Assembly: GCA_019685655.1 (NCBI GenBank)
Contig: JABFQP010000001.1
Coordinates: 310,001 to 374,000 of the forward strand
Origin: Candidatus Bathyarchaeota archaeon A05DMB-5
GTDB lineage: Archaea > Thermoproteota > Bathyarchaeia > Bathyarchaeales > Bathycorpusculaceae
Reading direction: 5' to 3'
Length of the DNA stretch: 64,000 bases
Shown here: positions 17,795 to 26,103 of the stretch, piece by piece
Layout: each line of letters begins with the position of its first letter
Position numbering within the stretch: position 1 is the first letter of the stretch
The notes under the pieces: generated by a model
Database searches by the model: none
Told to the model about the DNA's origin: nothing
What the model saw: only the letters and a program-made list of their open reading frames with translations
Translations under genes and position numbers: made by a program

Positions 17795-18902
17795 GAGCCA
17801 TATAGGAGTGGTTTTTTAGCACATATTCTCTTGCTTGTCTTCCTAATTCTAGCGTTAATTCTTTATTTTCCGTAATAGCTTCAATCGCTTCTGCTATGTT
17901 TTTCGGGTCTTTCTCTTTCGTGAGTATTCCATTTTTCATATGATTGATGATTTCGCGCATTCCGCCGATGTTAGAGCATATAGCGACTTTGCCGCAAGCC
18001 ATTCCTTCCAGCATGGCAAGCGATGTAGCTTCTTGGATGTCGTGAGAAGTTATTGAGGGTATTAGGATAATATCTGCCATCTTGTAGTAAGGCGCAATTT
18101 TGTTATGGGGAACTAACCCAGCAAAAAATATTCTACCATCTTCCCTTGCTTCTTTCATTACCTTATCTTTTTCTGGGCCATCTCCAGCAATGACCATTCT
18201 TATTTTTTCATTTTCTATGTGTCTCATAGCTTGAACAGCATAAATTACGCCATTCTTTTCCACAAGCCTTCTAGCCACTAAAATAATTATGTTATTTTCG
18301 CCGAATCCAAAAGTCTTCTTCAGTTTCTTTTGTTCTTCTTCTGAAACTGGTTTGAATAAGTTTGTATCAACAGCGTTATGCATTACACTAATCTTGTCAA
18401 AGGGATAATTAAATTCTGAAATAACATATTCTTTCAATCGCTGGTCAACAGTGATCACATAATCTGCATTTTTCATTCCCTCTTTTTCAAGTTGCAAAAG
18501 ATATGGATATAGTTCTTCACGGGCTTCTTCGTTTTTTATAAATTCTATGTTTTCTCTTGCAAAATAACCGTGAAGGGTTAATACTTTCTTTTGAGGTTTT
18601 TCTGCGGTGCTTATTAATGATAAGACATCGTGAGCGTGTATTACGTCAAAGGCGTTTTGTGGGATGCGCCTTCGCAAGTAGTCTATCATCCACTTGAGTT
18701 TGGACTTGTAACCATATTTGTCCTTTAATAGAAGCAAGGTGCTTCGTTTGATTAATTCCCTCAAACTTTTTGGATTGTAATAAAGCGTGATAACTCCAAC
18801 ACCTATTTCTCTTAATCCTTGTTCCAACAGTAGTAGGTGAACGTGTTTTCCTCCAAGATGCGTTATGTAAGGGTTATCTGTGGATGTGAGAAGCACGCGC
18901 AT
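17742..18902 (-). CDS. Family 4 glycosyltransferase
   Basis: 386 residues, full GT-B enzyme. N-terminal acceptor domain starts MRVLLTSTDNPYITHLGGKH; the centre has VIHAHDV and VITVDQRL; the C-terminal donor domain shows NIIILVARRLVEKNGV, MVIAGDGPEKD and the retaining-GT EX7E-like motif in HDIQEATSLAMLEGMACG. Starts one base before the preceding GT4 gene ends, so the two are translated together. Part of the leftward glycan island; substrate unknown. Confidence 0.9.
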   Translation of the reverse strand: MRVLLTSTDNPYITHLGGKHVHLLLLEQGLREIGVGVITLYYNPKSLRELIKRSTLLLLKDKYGYKSKLKWMIDYLRRRIPQNAFDVIHAHDVLSLISTAEKPQKKVLTLHGYFARENIEFIKNEEAREELYPYLLQLEKEGMKNADYVITVDQRLKEYVISEFNYPFDKISVMHNAVDTNLFKPVSEEEQKKLKKTFGFGENNIIILVARRLVEKNGVIYAVQAMRHIENEKIRMVIAGDGPEKDKVMKEAREDGRIFFAGLVPHNKIAPYYKMADIILIPSITSHDIQEATSLAMLEGMACGKVAICSNIGGMREIINHMKNGILTKEKDPKNIAEAIEAITENKELTLELGRQAREYVLKNHSYMAHATKVYDVYQDVLEAKK

Positions 18903-19844
18903 TTAGCAACCCCTCACAGAATAATAAATTTTTAGCAACCTTTCCAAAATCACATTTATCGTATGCCTTGTCTTGAAATAATCGTATTCTTTTTTCCACA
19001 AATCGTTATCTGCGTTTTCTATAGCCTTTACAATTTCATTCTCTGTTGTGACATCTTTTAATGGAAAGCTGTTGTACTCGGGATATGCTGATGAGACATG
19101 TGCTATTACTGGTCTGCCGCACGCTATTGCTTCTAACGAAACAACACCCAATGACCCCAGTTTAAATCTGTCGATAACTACATCCGCGTCCCAGTAGTAT
19201 TGGTTTAGTTTTTCGTGAGGAATTTTTGGCAGCATGTTAACATGTAAACCAAGCGAGTAAGCTAAACTTAAGGTTCTTTCAAAATCCACGCCGTATCTAA
19301 TGATGTTAACTTCAACTCCATCTTTGATCTTGCCCAGAGCTCGTATTGCCACATCTGTACCCTTCACCTTCCAGTTTGAATCGCTTGCAATAAGCACTCT
19401 CTTCTTCCCATCGTGTTCTGCAAGAGGTTTTGGGTAAAAAATCTCTGTGTCAACAGGGTTGGGTAAATACTCAGCGTCTTCTCTGAACTGTCTTGCTATA
19501 CCAAGAACATCCGGCGTGCTCACCAAAACTTTGTCACATTTTTTTAAATTATGCCTAACTATTCTACCCCACAAAGGATGCTTAAGGCTGTTTCTCAAAT
19601 CACTGCCATGTGCATGTCCAATTAATGGTTTCTTTTCCAAACGTGCGGCAATGTAACAATCTTGAAGAAGATAATGAACATGGTACACGTCGCCTTTCGC
19701 TTTCAAAATTTTGTAGGCTAAACTGAAAGTTTTGCTCCATAATCCTCTACTGCGCTTAATATGGTGCTTTTCAATGTCTGAGGGCATGTACTTTAGCAAG
19801 GTTTCTCCGACAAAAGCGCAGTCGTTAATCATGACAACCTTCAT
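18903..19844 (-). CDS. Family 4 glycosyltransferase, short form
   Basis: 313 residues, GT-B. DVYHVHYLLQD and LIGHAHGSDLRNS belong to the acceptor domain, LPNPVDTEIFYPKPL to the hinge, KVKGTDVAIRALG and the EX7E-like GSLGVVSLEAIACGRPV to the donor domain. Shorter than typical GT4 (350-400) because the N-terminal domain is reduced, but both domains are present. Directly abuts the next GT4 gene. A GNAT-free, cytosolic enzyme of the surface-glycan island; sugar specificity unknown. Confidence 0.87.
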   Translation of the reverse strand: MKVVMINDCAFVGETLLKYMPSDIEKHHIKRSRGLWSKTFSLAYKILKAKGDVYHVHYLLQDCYIAARLEKKPLIGHAHGSDLRNSLKHPLWGRIVRHNLKKCDKVLVSTPDVLGIARQFREDAEYLPNPVDTEIFYPKPLAEHDGKKRVLIASDSNWKVKGTDVAIRALGKIKDGVEVNIIRYGVDFERTLSLAYSLGLHVNMLPKIPHEKLNQYYWDADVVIDRFKLGSLGVVSLEAIACGRPVIAHVSSAYPEYNSFPLKDVTTENEIVKAIENADNDLWKKEYDYFKTRHTINVILERLLKIYYSVRGC

Positions 19845-19930
19845 TGCAGCACCATTAAACTACACACTTTATCCTACCTTAAATATTTTCAAAAAACATA
19901 AAATGAATTAGTAATTTGAGTAAGCCATGC

Positions 19931-20791
19931 CTAAGAATGCTTTCCCAATTTACTCATTAATTCTTTTTGAAGCGTGTCAGCTCTCTTCTTAACCTTCTCA
20001 ATCTCGCCCTTTACAATTTTGTCTTTAATTTCTTTTTTTCTCTTTTCGTTCGACTCTAAAATCAAACGCAGAAATTTCGAGTCATAAACACTTAACAACA
20101 GTTCAGTGTTCGGTATCAGACAGTGTCCACCAATAACGTCTGGATAATGAATAGGTTTGTTCAATCTCAGTCGATGTATATCTTCCAGCATATCCACAAC
20201 TTCATCAAAATCCGCATTGAAGCGCCGTGAAATGCGATGCATTTCTTGGAAACAAACAATCATCCAAGCCCTATAAGTTGTTTCGAAAAGCTTCGCCAAC
20301 TCCGTTTCCACCGGGCTTTTAAGAACATTGACTTTCAATCCAAGCTTTTCATAGTGTTTTTGGGCTCTTTCCGTTGCCTCTTTTGTGAAGCCGCCAATGT
20401 ATTTGCTCCAGAACATTATGTCTCTCTTCATGGACTCCACGGATTGGTGCATTCCGCGAATTGGAGAATGAACCACATGCGATTTGGTAGCTTCGTAAAT
20501 TTTCTGAGTTGTAAGCGGCGGCACCGTGCTTTCTATTATTGTTAGTTTTGGATTAATCTTTTTAATGTAATCTATTGTTACTTTGACAAATGTTTCTTGT
20601 TTTGTGCACGGATAACAAATATGCATCACGTCAACCATCTTTGGAAGTTTCATTGCTCCTGAAATCTCTCGCATTTTCTTCTTGTCCAAATCAAAACCGT
20701 GCACTTCAAATTTTCCGCTTTCTCTGAATAATTCAAAGAGGGCACCGCCCACTTCGCCTAAGCCGACAATTAAAACGCTCTCTTTTGGCAT
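19931..20791 (-). CDS. UDP-sugar-dehydrogenase-like NAD-binding protein, short
   Basis: 286 residues. N-terminal Rossmann NAD site LIVGLGEVGGALFEL, then STVPP typical of the UDP-glucose/GDP-mannose dehydrogenase family, then the central helical domain with ETELAKLFETTYRAW and IGGHCLIPNTELL. The GGHC cysteine corresponds to the catalytic thiol of UDP-ManNAc/UDP-glucose dehydrogenases. The C-terminal UDP-binding domain (about 120 residues in full-length enzymes of 400-450) is absent and replaced by a basic helix. It may act on a different or unnucleotidated substrate, or with a partner. Confidence 0.78.
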   Translation of the reverse strand: MPKESVLIVGLGEVGGALFELFRESGKFEVHGFDLDKKKMREISGAMKLPKMVDVMHICYPCTKQETFVKVTIDYIKKINPKLTIIESTVPPLTTQKIYEATKSHVVHSPIRGMHQSVESMKRDIMFWSKYIGGFTKEATERAQKHYEKLGLKVNVLKSPVETELAKLFETTYRAWMIVCFQEMHRISRRFNADFDEVVDMLEDIHRLRLNKPIHYPDVIGGHCLIPNTELLLSVYDSKFLRLILESNEKRKKEIKDKIVKGEIEKVKKRADTLQKELMSKLGKHS

Positions 20792-20864
20792 AAACGTTCA
20801 CCGGAGATTTTCAAATAACATTGAGTCACATATAAACTTACGTCGAATACACCTTTCAATAACT

Positions 20865-21851
20865 TTACGTGGTCTTCAATCTTTGCACGATTTTTCCAAT
20901 GATGTCAACCGGATTTTCAAGCTTATCCACCAATTGTCGTGTGTCACGTTTTTTGCCTAAAAGTTCCTTGGCTGTTTTCACTACTTCGGAAGGATTAACT
21001 TTCACGATTGGAAATCCTTTTTCCATTAAAAAGTCATTCACGTACTGTTGTTGAAAAGTGTTCACAATTATGGCGGGTGTTCCTTGCAAGGCCGCTTCTC
21101 TTGTGATTGTTCCTCCAACGCCCACAAATAAGTCTGCTTGGGCCACTAAACTTGCTGAATCCACAAATTCGTTTGGAACGATCAAGTCGTTAACAGTTTT
21201 TCGGTGATACCTCGATAGAAAGACAACTTTTCCAAGCTTTGTTAACTTTTTTGCCAAAGAAATCATGTCAACTGCTTTCTTTGTGTAAACAGCCTTTTCC
21301 TCTAATTGTCTAACCACAATCAACGGTTCTCCGAAATCATACCAAACTTTTGGTTTACAGTTCTTTATCCAAGCTACTTCGTCTACACCGTTAAAACTCA
21401 CAATTTCTCCTTTAATACCGTAAGCTTGTAAGTTTTCTTTTGGAATCGCCTCAGAAACCACAACATAATCTGACAAGGGTAATGTAAGCCTATGTACAGC
21501 CTCCGCGTAAGGCGTATCAACAGTTGTAATAACTTTCGCTCCTAAACCAAAAGCCACTCTGCATAAGTCCACAGAGCCATGAGAAATGGCTACTTTAGGG
21601 GTCTCTTTTTCAAAAATTTTGCAGAACATTAGCTGACGGACTGTCCCTTCTTTTAATCTCGTTAGTAATGATTTCGGATTGTATTTACCTGCAACAATAA
21701 ATTTTTCATTTAAAAATTCTGCTAAGGGTAACGTATCTGGATGCCTTCTGGTAGTTAAAATGATTTCGTGCCCCAAAGTCCGAAGTTTTCTCGCCACGGC
21801 TACGGCATATCTCACGTGTTTGCCTGTGCAAGCATCATACCATATTTTCAT
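20865..21851 (-). CDS. DUF354 family protein, GT-B fold
   Basis: 328 residues. Opens with KIWYDACTGKHVRYAVAVAR and LGHEIILTTRR, characteristic of DUF354, a family related to UDP-GlcNAc 2-epimerase and MurG-like GT-B proteins. Later ISHGSVDLCRVAFGLG, VVSEAIPKEN and the donor-side VGVGGTITREAALQGTPAI are seen. Known only as a predicted nucleotide-sugar enzyme of archaeal glycan clusters. Overlaps the HAD gene by four bases (ATGA), so they are co-translated. Epimerase versus glycosyltransferase cannot be decided from sequence. Confidence 0.83.
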   Translation of the reverse strand: MKIWYDACTGKHVRYAVAVARKLRTLGHEIILTTRRHPDTLPLAEFLNEKFIVAGKYNPKSLLTRLKEGTVRQLMFCKIFEKETPKVAISHGSVDLCRVAFGLGAKVITTVDTPYAEAVHRLTLPLSDYVVVSEAIPKENLQAYGIKGEIVSFNGVDEVAWIKNCKPKVWYDFGEPLIVVRQLEEKAVYTKKAVDMISLAKKLTKLGKVVFLSRYHRKTVNDLIVPNEFVDSASLVAQADLFVGVGGTITREAALQGTPAIIVNTFQQQYVNDFLMEKGFPIVKVNPSEVVKTAKELLGKKRDTRQLVDKLENPVDIIGKIVQRLKTT

Positions 21852-22342
21852 TTATTAACCCTCACAAATTGGCATCCAATTTTTTTTGCAGCAAGATAAT
21901 CTTCATTAGTGTTACCTACAAATAGAATATTTTGGGGATGGATTTCTAACATTTGTGCAGCTTTCTGCAATTGTTTTGTTCTGTCAAGGCTGTCTTCTCT
22001 GGTTATCGTGAAATTGAATGACAAGTCTAAGCGTTCGGTTATGTTTTCAACTAACTTTTTGCCTTGCATTGTCACAAGCGCCTTAGGAATTTCAGAAAAT
22101 CTCTGGAAAAGCATAATCCCTTCTTTGTTTACTGTAAACTTTCTCAGCGCTTCCAATTCGAAACTGTCCCAAACCTCAAAAGCTCTTTCCCTTGCTTTCT
22201 TATCCAGCTTAGAAATCTTTTCTGTTAGCGGTCGCACTTCCTCTGTTTTCATAATTTTGCTAAACTCTTTGAAAAGTTTCTCGTAATCTATTGGCAAGTG
22301 TATTATTGTTCCATCAAGGTCGAATACAGCAGCCTTAATCAA
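21848..22342 (-). CDS. HAD-superfamily phosphatase
   Basis: 164 residues. HAD motif I VFDLDGTII (nucleophile Asp and acid/base Asp), motif II-like ALVTMQ, a lysine in VENITERLD region, and motif III/IV LFVGNTNEDYLAAKKIG. Small cap domain of helices (residues 20-85). Probably dephosphorylates a sugar-phosphate or related intermediate for the island. Overlaps both neighbours by ATGA, making a tight ATP-grasp, HAD, DUF354 unit. Confidence 0.85.
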   Translation of the reverse strand: MIKAAVFDLDGTIIHLPIDYEKLFKEFSKIMKTEEVRPLTEKISKLDKKARERAFEVWDSFELEALRKFTVNKEGIMLFQRFSEIPKALVTMQGKKLVENITERLDLSFNFTITREDSLDRTKQLQKAAQMLEIHPQNILFVGNTNEDYLAAKKIGCQFVRVNK

Positions 22343-23412
22343 CGGTACATTTCCCCGATTATTTTCCCGTTTCGAACCAGTTTCGCTGGCGCATCAATGT
22401 GGCGAATCCAATAGGTGTTTTCTGGCAGTACATCATATTTTGGTATTTCTGGGATTCTTTCATCATAGGCGAGTTTAACATATAAATATGGAATGTTTGC
22501 ATAGTAGTCTTTGCGTAGGATTTTGCTTGCGTAAGAAAAGAAGAAGGATGTTGTGAACATTCTTCCCGCGTTGATTTCAGTTGCACATGGAACTCCATAC
22601 TTGTTTTCTTTTAGGTCTACACAAGCTATTCCGGTGAAGTTTGGGTCGATGGCTAACACTGCTTCTGTTCCTATTCGATTTACTTCCTTGTCATGTACTG
22701 TTTTTTGAACGGCTGGCGTGCCTGTTATGCCTGAAGGAGCCAGATATGGATATATATATTCGATTCGTTCTCTCGCCATTGAGGTTACGAGTTCGCCGTT
22801 TTTCCATAAGCTATGAAATCCAATGTTTCTTCCTGGCAAATGTTCTTGGGCGATGAATTCCCAATTGACGTTGCGTGATTTCCAATAGTTAATCCATGAG
22901 ATGGCTGTTTCTTTGTTGTTGGCTGGTGTGCTTCCTCTTCCGCCAGCGCCGTGTCTGGCTCTAATCCAAATGGGATTTCCGAGCTCTTGAAAGGCTTCTT
23001 CTATGTCTTGCTCTTTGAATAAAGCCATAGTTCTCGCCACTGGGATGCCTTTGTTTTGCCAGATTTGTGCGGATTCCAGCTTGTCTTGGCATGCTTTCAC
23101 TGCCTTTTTTGATGGCAGAAACGTTTTTGCTTTGAGTTTTTCGCGATTTTCCGAAGTAACTTGCACTTCAATGTCGGGTTGTGGATGCAGAAATTCGATT
23201 TTTTCTTTCTCTATTAACTCGTTTAATTTGTCAATGTAAAGATGTTCTGTTGCCTTCGGAACCAGATACTTCTTGTCTGTGGGAGCTAAATAAACAAAAT
23301 GTGGATTCGCTTCTGTTCCGACAACGAACATTTTTTCCGGCGCAATTCGAAGCGATATGACAAAGTTTATTCCGGCGGGTCCGCCAGCCCCAGTAACCAT
23401 AATTCTTTTCAT
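22339..23412 (-). CDS. ATP-grasp protein, carbamoyl-phosphate-synthase-like
   Basis: 357 residues. N-terminal pre-ATP domain MVTGAGGPAGINFVISLR, then ATP-grasp core: WIRARHGAGGRGSTPANN (P-loop-like lysine-free glycine loop), EFIAQEHLPGRN and the metal site TGIACVDLKENKYGVPCATEINAGR. Resembles CarB-like/PylC-like ligases that join a carboxylate to an amine or carbamoylate a sugar. First gene of the leftward unit, with an AGGTGAGTGA ribosome-binding site just upstream and TATA-like CTTATACTG about 65 bp upstream. In this island it may add an amino acid or carbamoyl group to the glycan; inference. Confidence 0.82.
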   Translation of the reverse strand: MKRIMVTGAGGPAGINFVISLRIAPEKMFVVGTEANPHFVYLAPTDKKYLVPKATEHLYIDKLNELIEKEKIEFLHPQPDIEVQVTSENREKLKAKTFLPSKKAVKACQDKLESAQIWQNKGIPVARTMALFKEQDIEEAFQELGNPIWIRARHGAGGRGSTPANNKETAISWINYWKSRNVNWEFIAQEHLPGRNIGFHSLWKNGELVTSMARERIEYIYPYLAPSGITGTPAVQKTVHDKEVNRIGTEAVLAIDPNFTGIACVDLKENKYGVPCATEINAGRMFTTSFFFSYASKILRKDYYANIPYLYVKLAYDERIPEIPKYDVLPENTYWIRHIDAPAKLVRNGKIIGEMYR

Positions 23413-23560
23413 TCACTCACCTAAGATTCTTCATTCCTAAACATCCGTTCGAAATTGTTTGTTGCGCTTTTCTTTGCAGTATAAGAAGTAATCGATTTAT
23501 ATTTATTACCAATCAGTCAACTTTAATAGAATAAAAACGTCTAAACCGAAGGAACAAGAT

Positions 23561-23637
23561 GGGCCGGTCGTCTAGCTTGGTAGGACATTGGCTTTACGAG
23601 CCAAAGGTCGCTGGTTCAAGTCCGGCCCGGCCCACCA
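23561..23637 (+). tRNA. tRNA-Val (anticodon TAC)
   Basis: A complete cloverleaf folds: acceptor GGGCCGG/CCGGCCC (7 bp), D stem GTCT/GGAC, anticodon stem TTGGC/GCCAA around loop TTTACGA (anticodon TAC, valine), T stem GCTGG/CCGGC around TTCAAGT, discriminator A and an encoded CCA. No intron. AT-rich AGAATAAAAAC about 30 bp upstream could be box A. A T8 run about 40 bp downstream, inside the 3' end of the convergent DUF2110 gene, could serve as terminator. Confidence 0.97.
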
Positions 23638-23645
23638 TAATACTA

Positions 23646-24428
23646 TCAGAAAGCTGAGTTGTCTTCGAGGGGTTCTATTATTTTTTTTGGATTAAAAACT
23701 GATAGAGTGGCGGTTGGTAGTTTCTTGCCAATTTTCGAAATTAAGCCGACAGCGTCCGTTCCAAGTTTGCATGCGATTGCATATTCAAATAACCCCAGTT
23801 GTCCGATACTCACTACGTCACGGTTCATTCCTGTTGTTTTTAAGGCTGATTGAATTTCTTGTAATGTTGCTCCCAAAATTATGAGTCTATCCTGTAATGA
23901 TTTTGTCCATTGCTTATATTGGGTAAGCTGTTTTTCTGAAAGAACCGTTTCGACCTCACCGCCATCTTCATCCACATTTGAGATTTTGACGGTTAAAGGG
24001 AGGTTTTCTTGGAAACCGTAAAGTTGAGCTATTTTTTGCAATGCCACTTTCCTTCCATCCGCAAGTTGTGCTTGCAAATGTTGCAACGGAACCGTGGCGT
24101 CAACGATTTCTGGTGCAAAAATGCCTACGTCTACGCTGAGTTTATCCTTTCTCTTGTCCATGTTTACTATTCGCCCTTTTACTAATGAGAATTTTCCAAT
24201 AGATTTTAAATGTGTTGGGCAAAGTCCCACTTCATCAGCTAAATAACGCAACGCTACTTGTTCGTCTTCGCCTGAAACATTTACTTGAACCCATCCGCGA
24301 GGAGCAACTCCACAAACTTTTGCTTCAACTCTTAAATCCTTAAGCAAGTTCTCTAAAAACTTGTTAACATACTTCAGATGAAAATTGTTGTAGGCTTTTA
24401 CAGATAAGGTCACGGTATGCATTTGCAA
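23646..24428 (-). CDS. DUF2110 family archaeal protein
   Basis: 260 residues. Begins HTVTLSVKAYNNFHLKYVN, followed by APRGWVQVNVSGEDE, a beta-rich part with KGRIVNMDKRKDKLSVDVG (S1/OB-like) and a C-terminal segment GMNRDVVSIGQLGLFEYAIACKLGTDAVGL. I recognise it as the archaeal DUF2110 family that sits beside TFE; role unproven, probably nucleic-acid related. Starts inside the end of the HD-domain gene (19-bp overlap; a second Met two codons on). Last gene of the leftward TFE unit. Confidence 0.75.
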   Translation of the reverse strand: MQMHTVTLSVKAYNNFHLKYVNKFLENLLKDLRVEAKVCGVAPRGWVQVNVSGEDEQVALRYLADEVGLCPTHLKSIGKFSLVKGRIVNMDKRKDKLSVDVGIFAPEIVDATVPLQHLQAQLADGRKVALQKIAQLYGFQENLPLTVKISNVDEDGGEVETVLSEKQLTQYKQWTKSLQDRLIILGATLQEIQSALKTTGMNRDVVSIGQLGLFEYAIACKLGTDAVGLISKIGKKLPTATLSVFNPKKIIEPLEDNSAF

Positions 24429-24949
24429 TCGCCAATCAATGTCAGCATTTCTCTATGCAATTTTTGTATTCTCGTAATGGCGGAAGGTGGCAACTTTTTA
24501 GAAAAGTTTTCTATGGTTTTCTCTATAGATACTCGCCGTGAACCTTCAATGAGCTTGTCTGCGTATGCAACAATTTTTTCCTCTAGAGTTTGTGGAATGT
24601 AAATGTCCTTGGGCCAGCCAAGTTTTTTCGCTTCTGCCATAGTTATTCCGCCGCCCACGTGTCTCTTTATTATGGAGATCACTGGTTCTGGTAAGTCTAG
24701 TGTTTTTGCAATTTCTGCTCCTGTAATGGCGTGGTGGACACTGTGGGTTTTTGCTCTTCCAATGTCATGTAATAAGGCGCCTATTTCTACAAGTTCTAAA
24801 TCTACGTTTAATCCGCGTTCTTGACAGACTTTTGCAATTTCAACTGCGAGTTTTGCCACTGCTTTACAATGTCTTATTACGTTTCTTGTGCATCCGCTTT
24901 GACGGAGAAGTAATATGGCTTGGTCGGTTGTTGGAAATTTTTCACTCAC
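24410..24949 (-). CDS. HD-domain phosphohydrolase, HDIG type
   Basis: 179 residues. HD metal ligands visible in order: IRHCKAVAKLAVEIA (first His), LLHDIGRAKTHSVHH (HD pair plus further His), IIKRHVGGG (His) and VAYADKLIEG (Asp). This is the archaeal TIGR00295-like HDIG family, substrate unknown but probably a nucleotide or nucleic-acid phosphoester. Eight-base overlap with TFE upstream and 19-base overlap with DUF2110 downstream show a translationally coupled trio. Confidence 0.87.
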   Translation of the reverse strand: MSEKFPTTDQAILLLRQSGCTRNVIRHCKAVAKLAVEIAKVCQERGLNVDLELVEIGALLHDIGRAKTHSVHHAITGAEIAKTLDLPEPVISIIKRHVGGGITMAEAKKLGWPKDIYIPQTLEEKIVAYADKLIEGSRRVSIEKTIENFSKKLPPSAITRIQKLHREMLTLIGDCKCIP

Positions 24950-25472
24950 CGAGTTCCTTCCTTAACTGCTCGACTTTCTTTGTCAATGCTTGAACAATCT
25001 TATCGTTTTCATAATGCATCAATGGTTTGCCGCATGTTGGACATTTGAAGACAAGCTCCATGGTTTCTTCGAATGGAATGCGCTTGCATCCGGGTGTATA
25101 GCAGTAGTAGAAATCATGGTTTTTCTCGTATTCGAGTCTGATATTAAGTTTTTCGAGGACTCGCCGTTTTTGGCTGAGTATAAAGCCTTCAAGCTGGTCG
25201 GATTGTAGTTTCCAGTGGAATATGAACCAGCCAGTTTTTGGGTCACGTGTTCTTCTTAGACTAACTAGCGAATGGTCATAGAGTTTGTAGAGGATTTTGC
25301 GGATGGAGTTTATTCTTATTCCTGTTTTGTTGGCGATTTCCTCATCTGTTATTTCATCTGAGTTTTTCAAAATCTCGATTAATTTAATTGCATCTTCTTC
25401 ACCTAAAGCTTCTGCAACTTTCATCAATGTTGCATCATCAATAGTTGATAACATAGTGACCCTTTTGCTCAA
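24942..25472 (-). CDS. tfe: Transcription factor E, alpha subunit
   Basis: Archaeal TFIIE-alpha homologue that stimulates promoter opening by RNA polymerase. 176 residues: winged helix (about 12-95; EIANKTGIRINSIRKILYKL, SLRRTRDPKTGWFIFHW), coiled linker, then a zinc ribbon with Cys ligands in YYCYTPGCKRIPF and FKCPTCGKPL (CX4C, CX2C). Start is TTG at 25472 or ATG at 25454 after GGGTC; a TATA-like box about 25 bp above the TTG makes a leaderless or very short-leader mRNA plausible. Confidence 0.95.
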   Translation of the reverse strand: MSKRVTMLSTIDDATLMKVAEALGEEDAIKLIEILKNSDEITDEEIANKTGIRINSIRKILYKLYDHSLVSLRRTRDPKTGWFIFHWKLQSDQLEGFILSQKRRVLEKLNIRLEYEKNHDFYYCYTPGCKRIPFEETMELVFKCPTCGKPLMHYENDKIVQALTKKVEQLRKELGE

Positions 25473-25490
25473 ACATTGAACACTCGTTTT

Positions 25491-25504
25491 CTAAATAATA
25501 TATG
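25491..25504 (-). promoter_or_regulatory. Putative TFE-unit promoter (box A)
   Basis: Minus-strand CATATATTATTTAG centred about 25 bp upstream of the TTG start of TFE. This is the only strong TATA-like element in the 69-bp gap between trm56 and tfe. Seen: sequence and distance; promoter role inferred from archaeal consensus. Confidence 0.5.
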
Positions 25505-25541
25505 TGTGACCTTTAATTTAAATCTCTTTTTCCAATCAGAA

Positions 25542-26084
25542 TCAGAAATTCACAATTTTCTTGCCTCTTTTCTGAGGGATTATCCTAACTTTTGCGTCAT
25601 TGAAGCTTTTCTCCAACTCTTTTCCTTCAAATAAGCGGTCAAGAAACACCGCGAGACTTGCACATTCTGAATGCGGTTGATTCCCAACAGCTACATTAAA
25701 ATCTGACACTGTTTCTCGAAAGAATTCTGCTGGAACTTTCTGGCTTCCAACAATAACTAAAATGTTTTTTCCAGAAGACTTGATTCTCTGCAACACGTCG
25801 CTTGTTTGAATGTTTTCTCCGTAGGTTGTTAAGTGAACAACTATTCCGTCTTTTGCCTTCCAATTTTTTACAGCCTTTTTCCATGGTATCCCCATTTCAA
25901 AAAAGAATGGTCCTCCCCAGTTTCTTGTTACTTTTTCTAGAGTTTTCTTAATATTTTCATCTTCTATGTCTGACAATATCATGCCAGTTGCTCCTAGCGC
26001 GCGGGCTGTTAACACAACATGAGTTGTGAGTCTTGCGTCTCTGCGTGGTCTGTGCCCCCACCTTAAAACTACCACTTCTGGCAT
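25542..26084 (-). CDS. trm56: tRNA (cytidine-56-2'-O)-methyltransferase Trm56
   Basis: SPOUT-class enzyme that methylates C56 in the T loop of archaeal tRNA. 180 residues, normal length. Seen: opening VVVLRWGHRPRRDARLTTHV, central IVVHLTTYGENI, the trefoil-knot SAM loop ILVIVGSQKVPAEFF and VAVGNQPHSECASLAVFLDRL. Nineteen bases separate it from HflX, same strand. Archaea lacking Trm56 use a guide RNA instead, so this gene is informative for tRNA modification. Confidence 0.93.
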   Translation of the reverse strand: MPEVVVLRWGHRPRRDARLTTHVVLTARALGATGMILSDIEDENIKKTLEKVTRNWGGPFFFEMGIPWKKAVKNWKAKDGIVVHLTTYGENIQTSDVLQRIKSSGKNILVIVGSQKVPAEFFRETVSDFNVAVGNQPHSECASLAVFLDRLFEGKELEKSFNDAKVRIIPQKRGKKIVNF

Positions 26085-26103
26085 TTTCTTGCATCTCTTT
26101 CAT

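Noticed and set aside
23668..23684. T8 run as a definite tRNA terminator
   Set aside because: It is within the coding end of the DUF2110 gene; position fits but nothing else supports it, so it is only mentioned in the tRNA entry.
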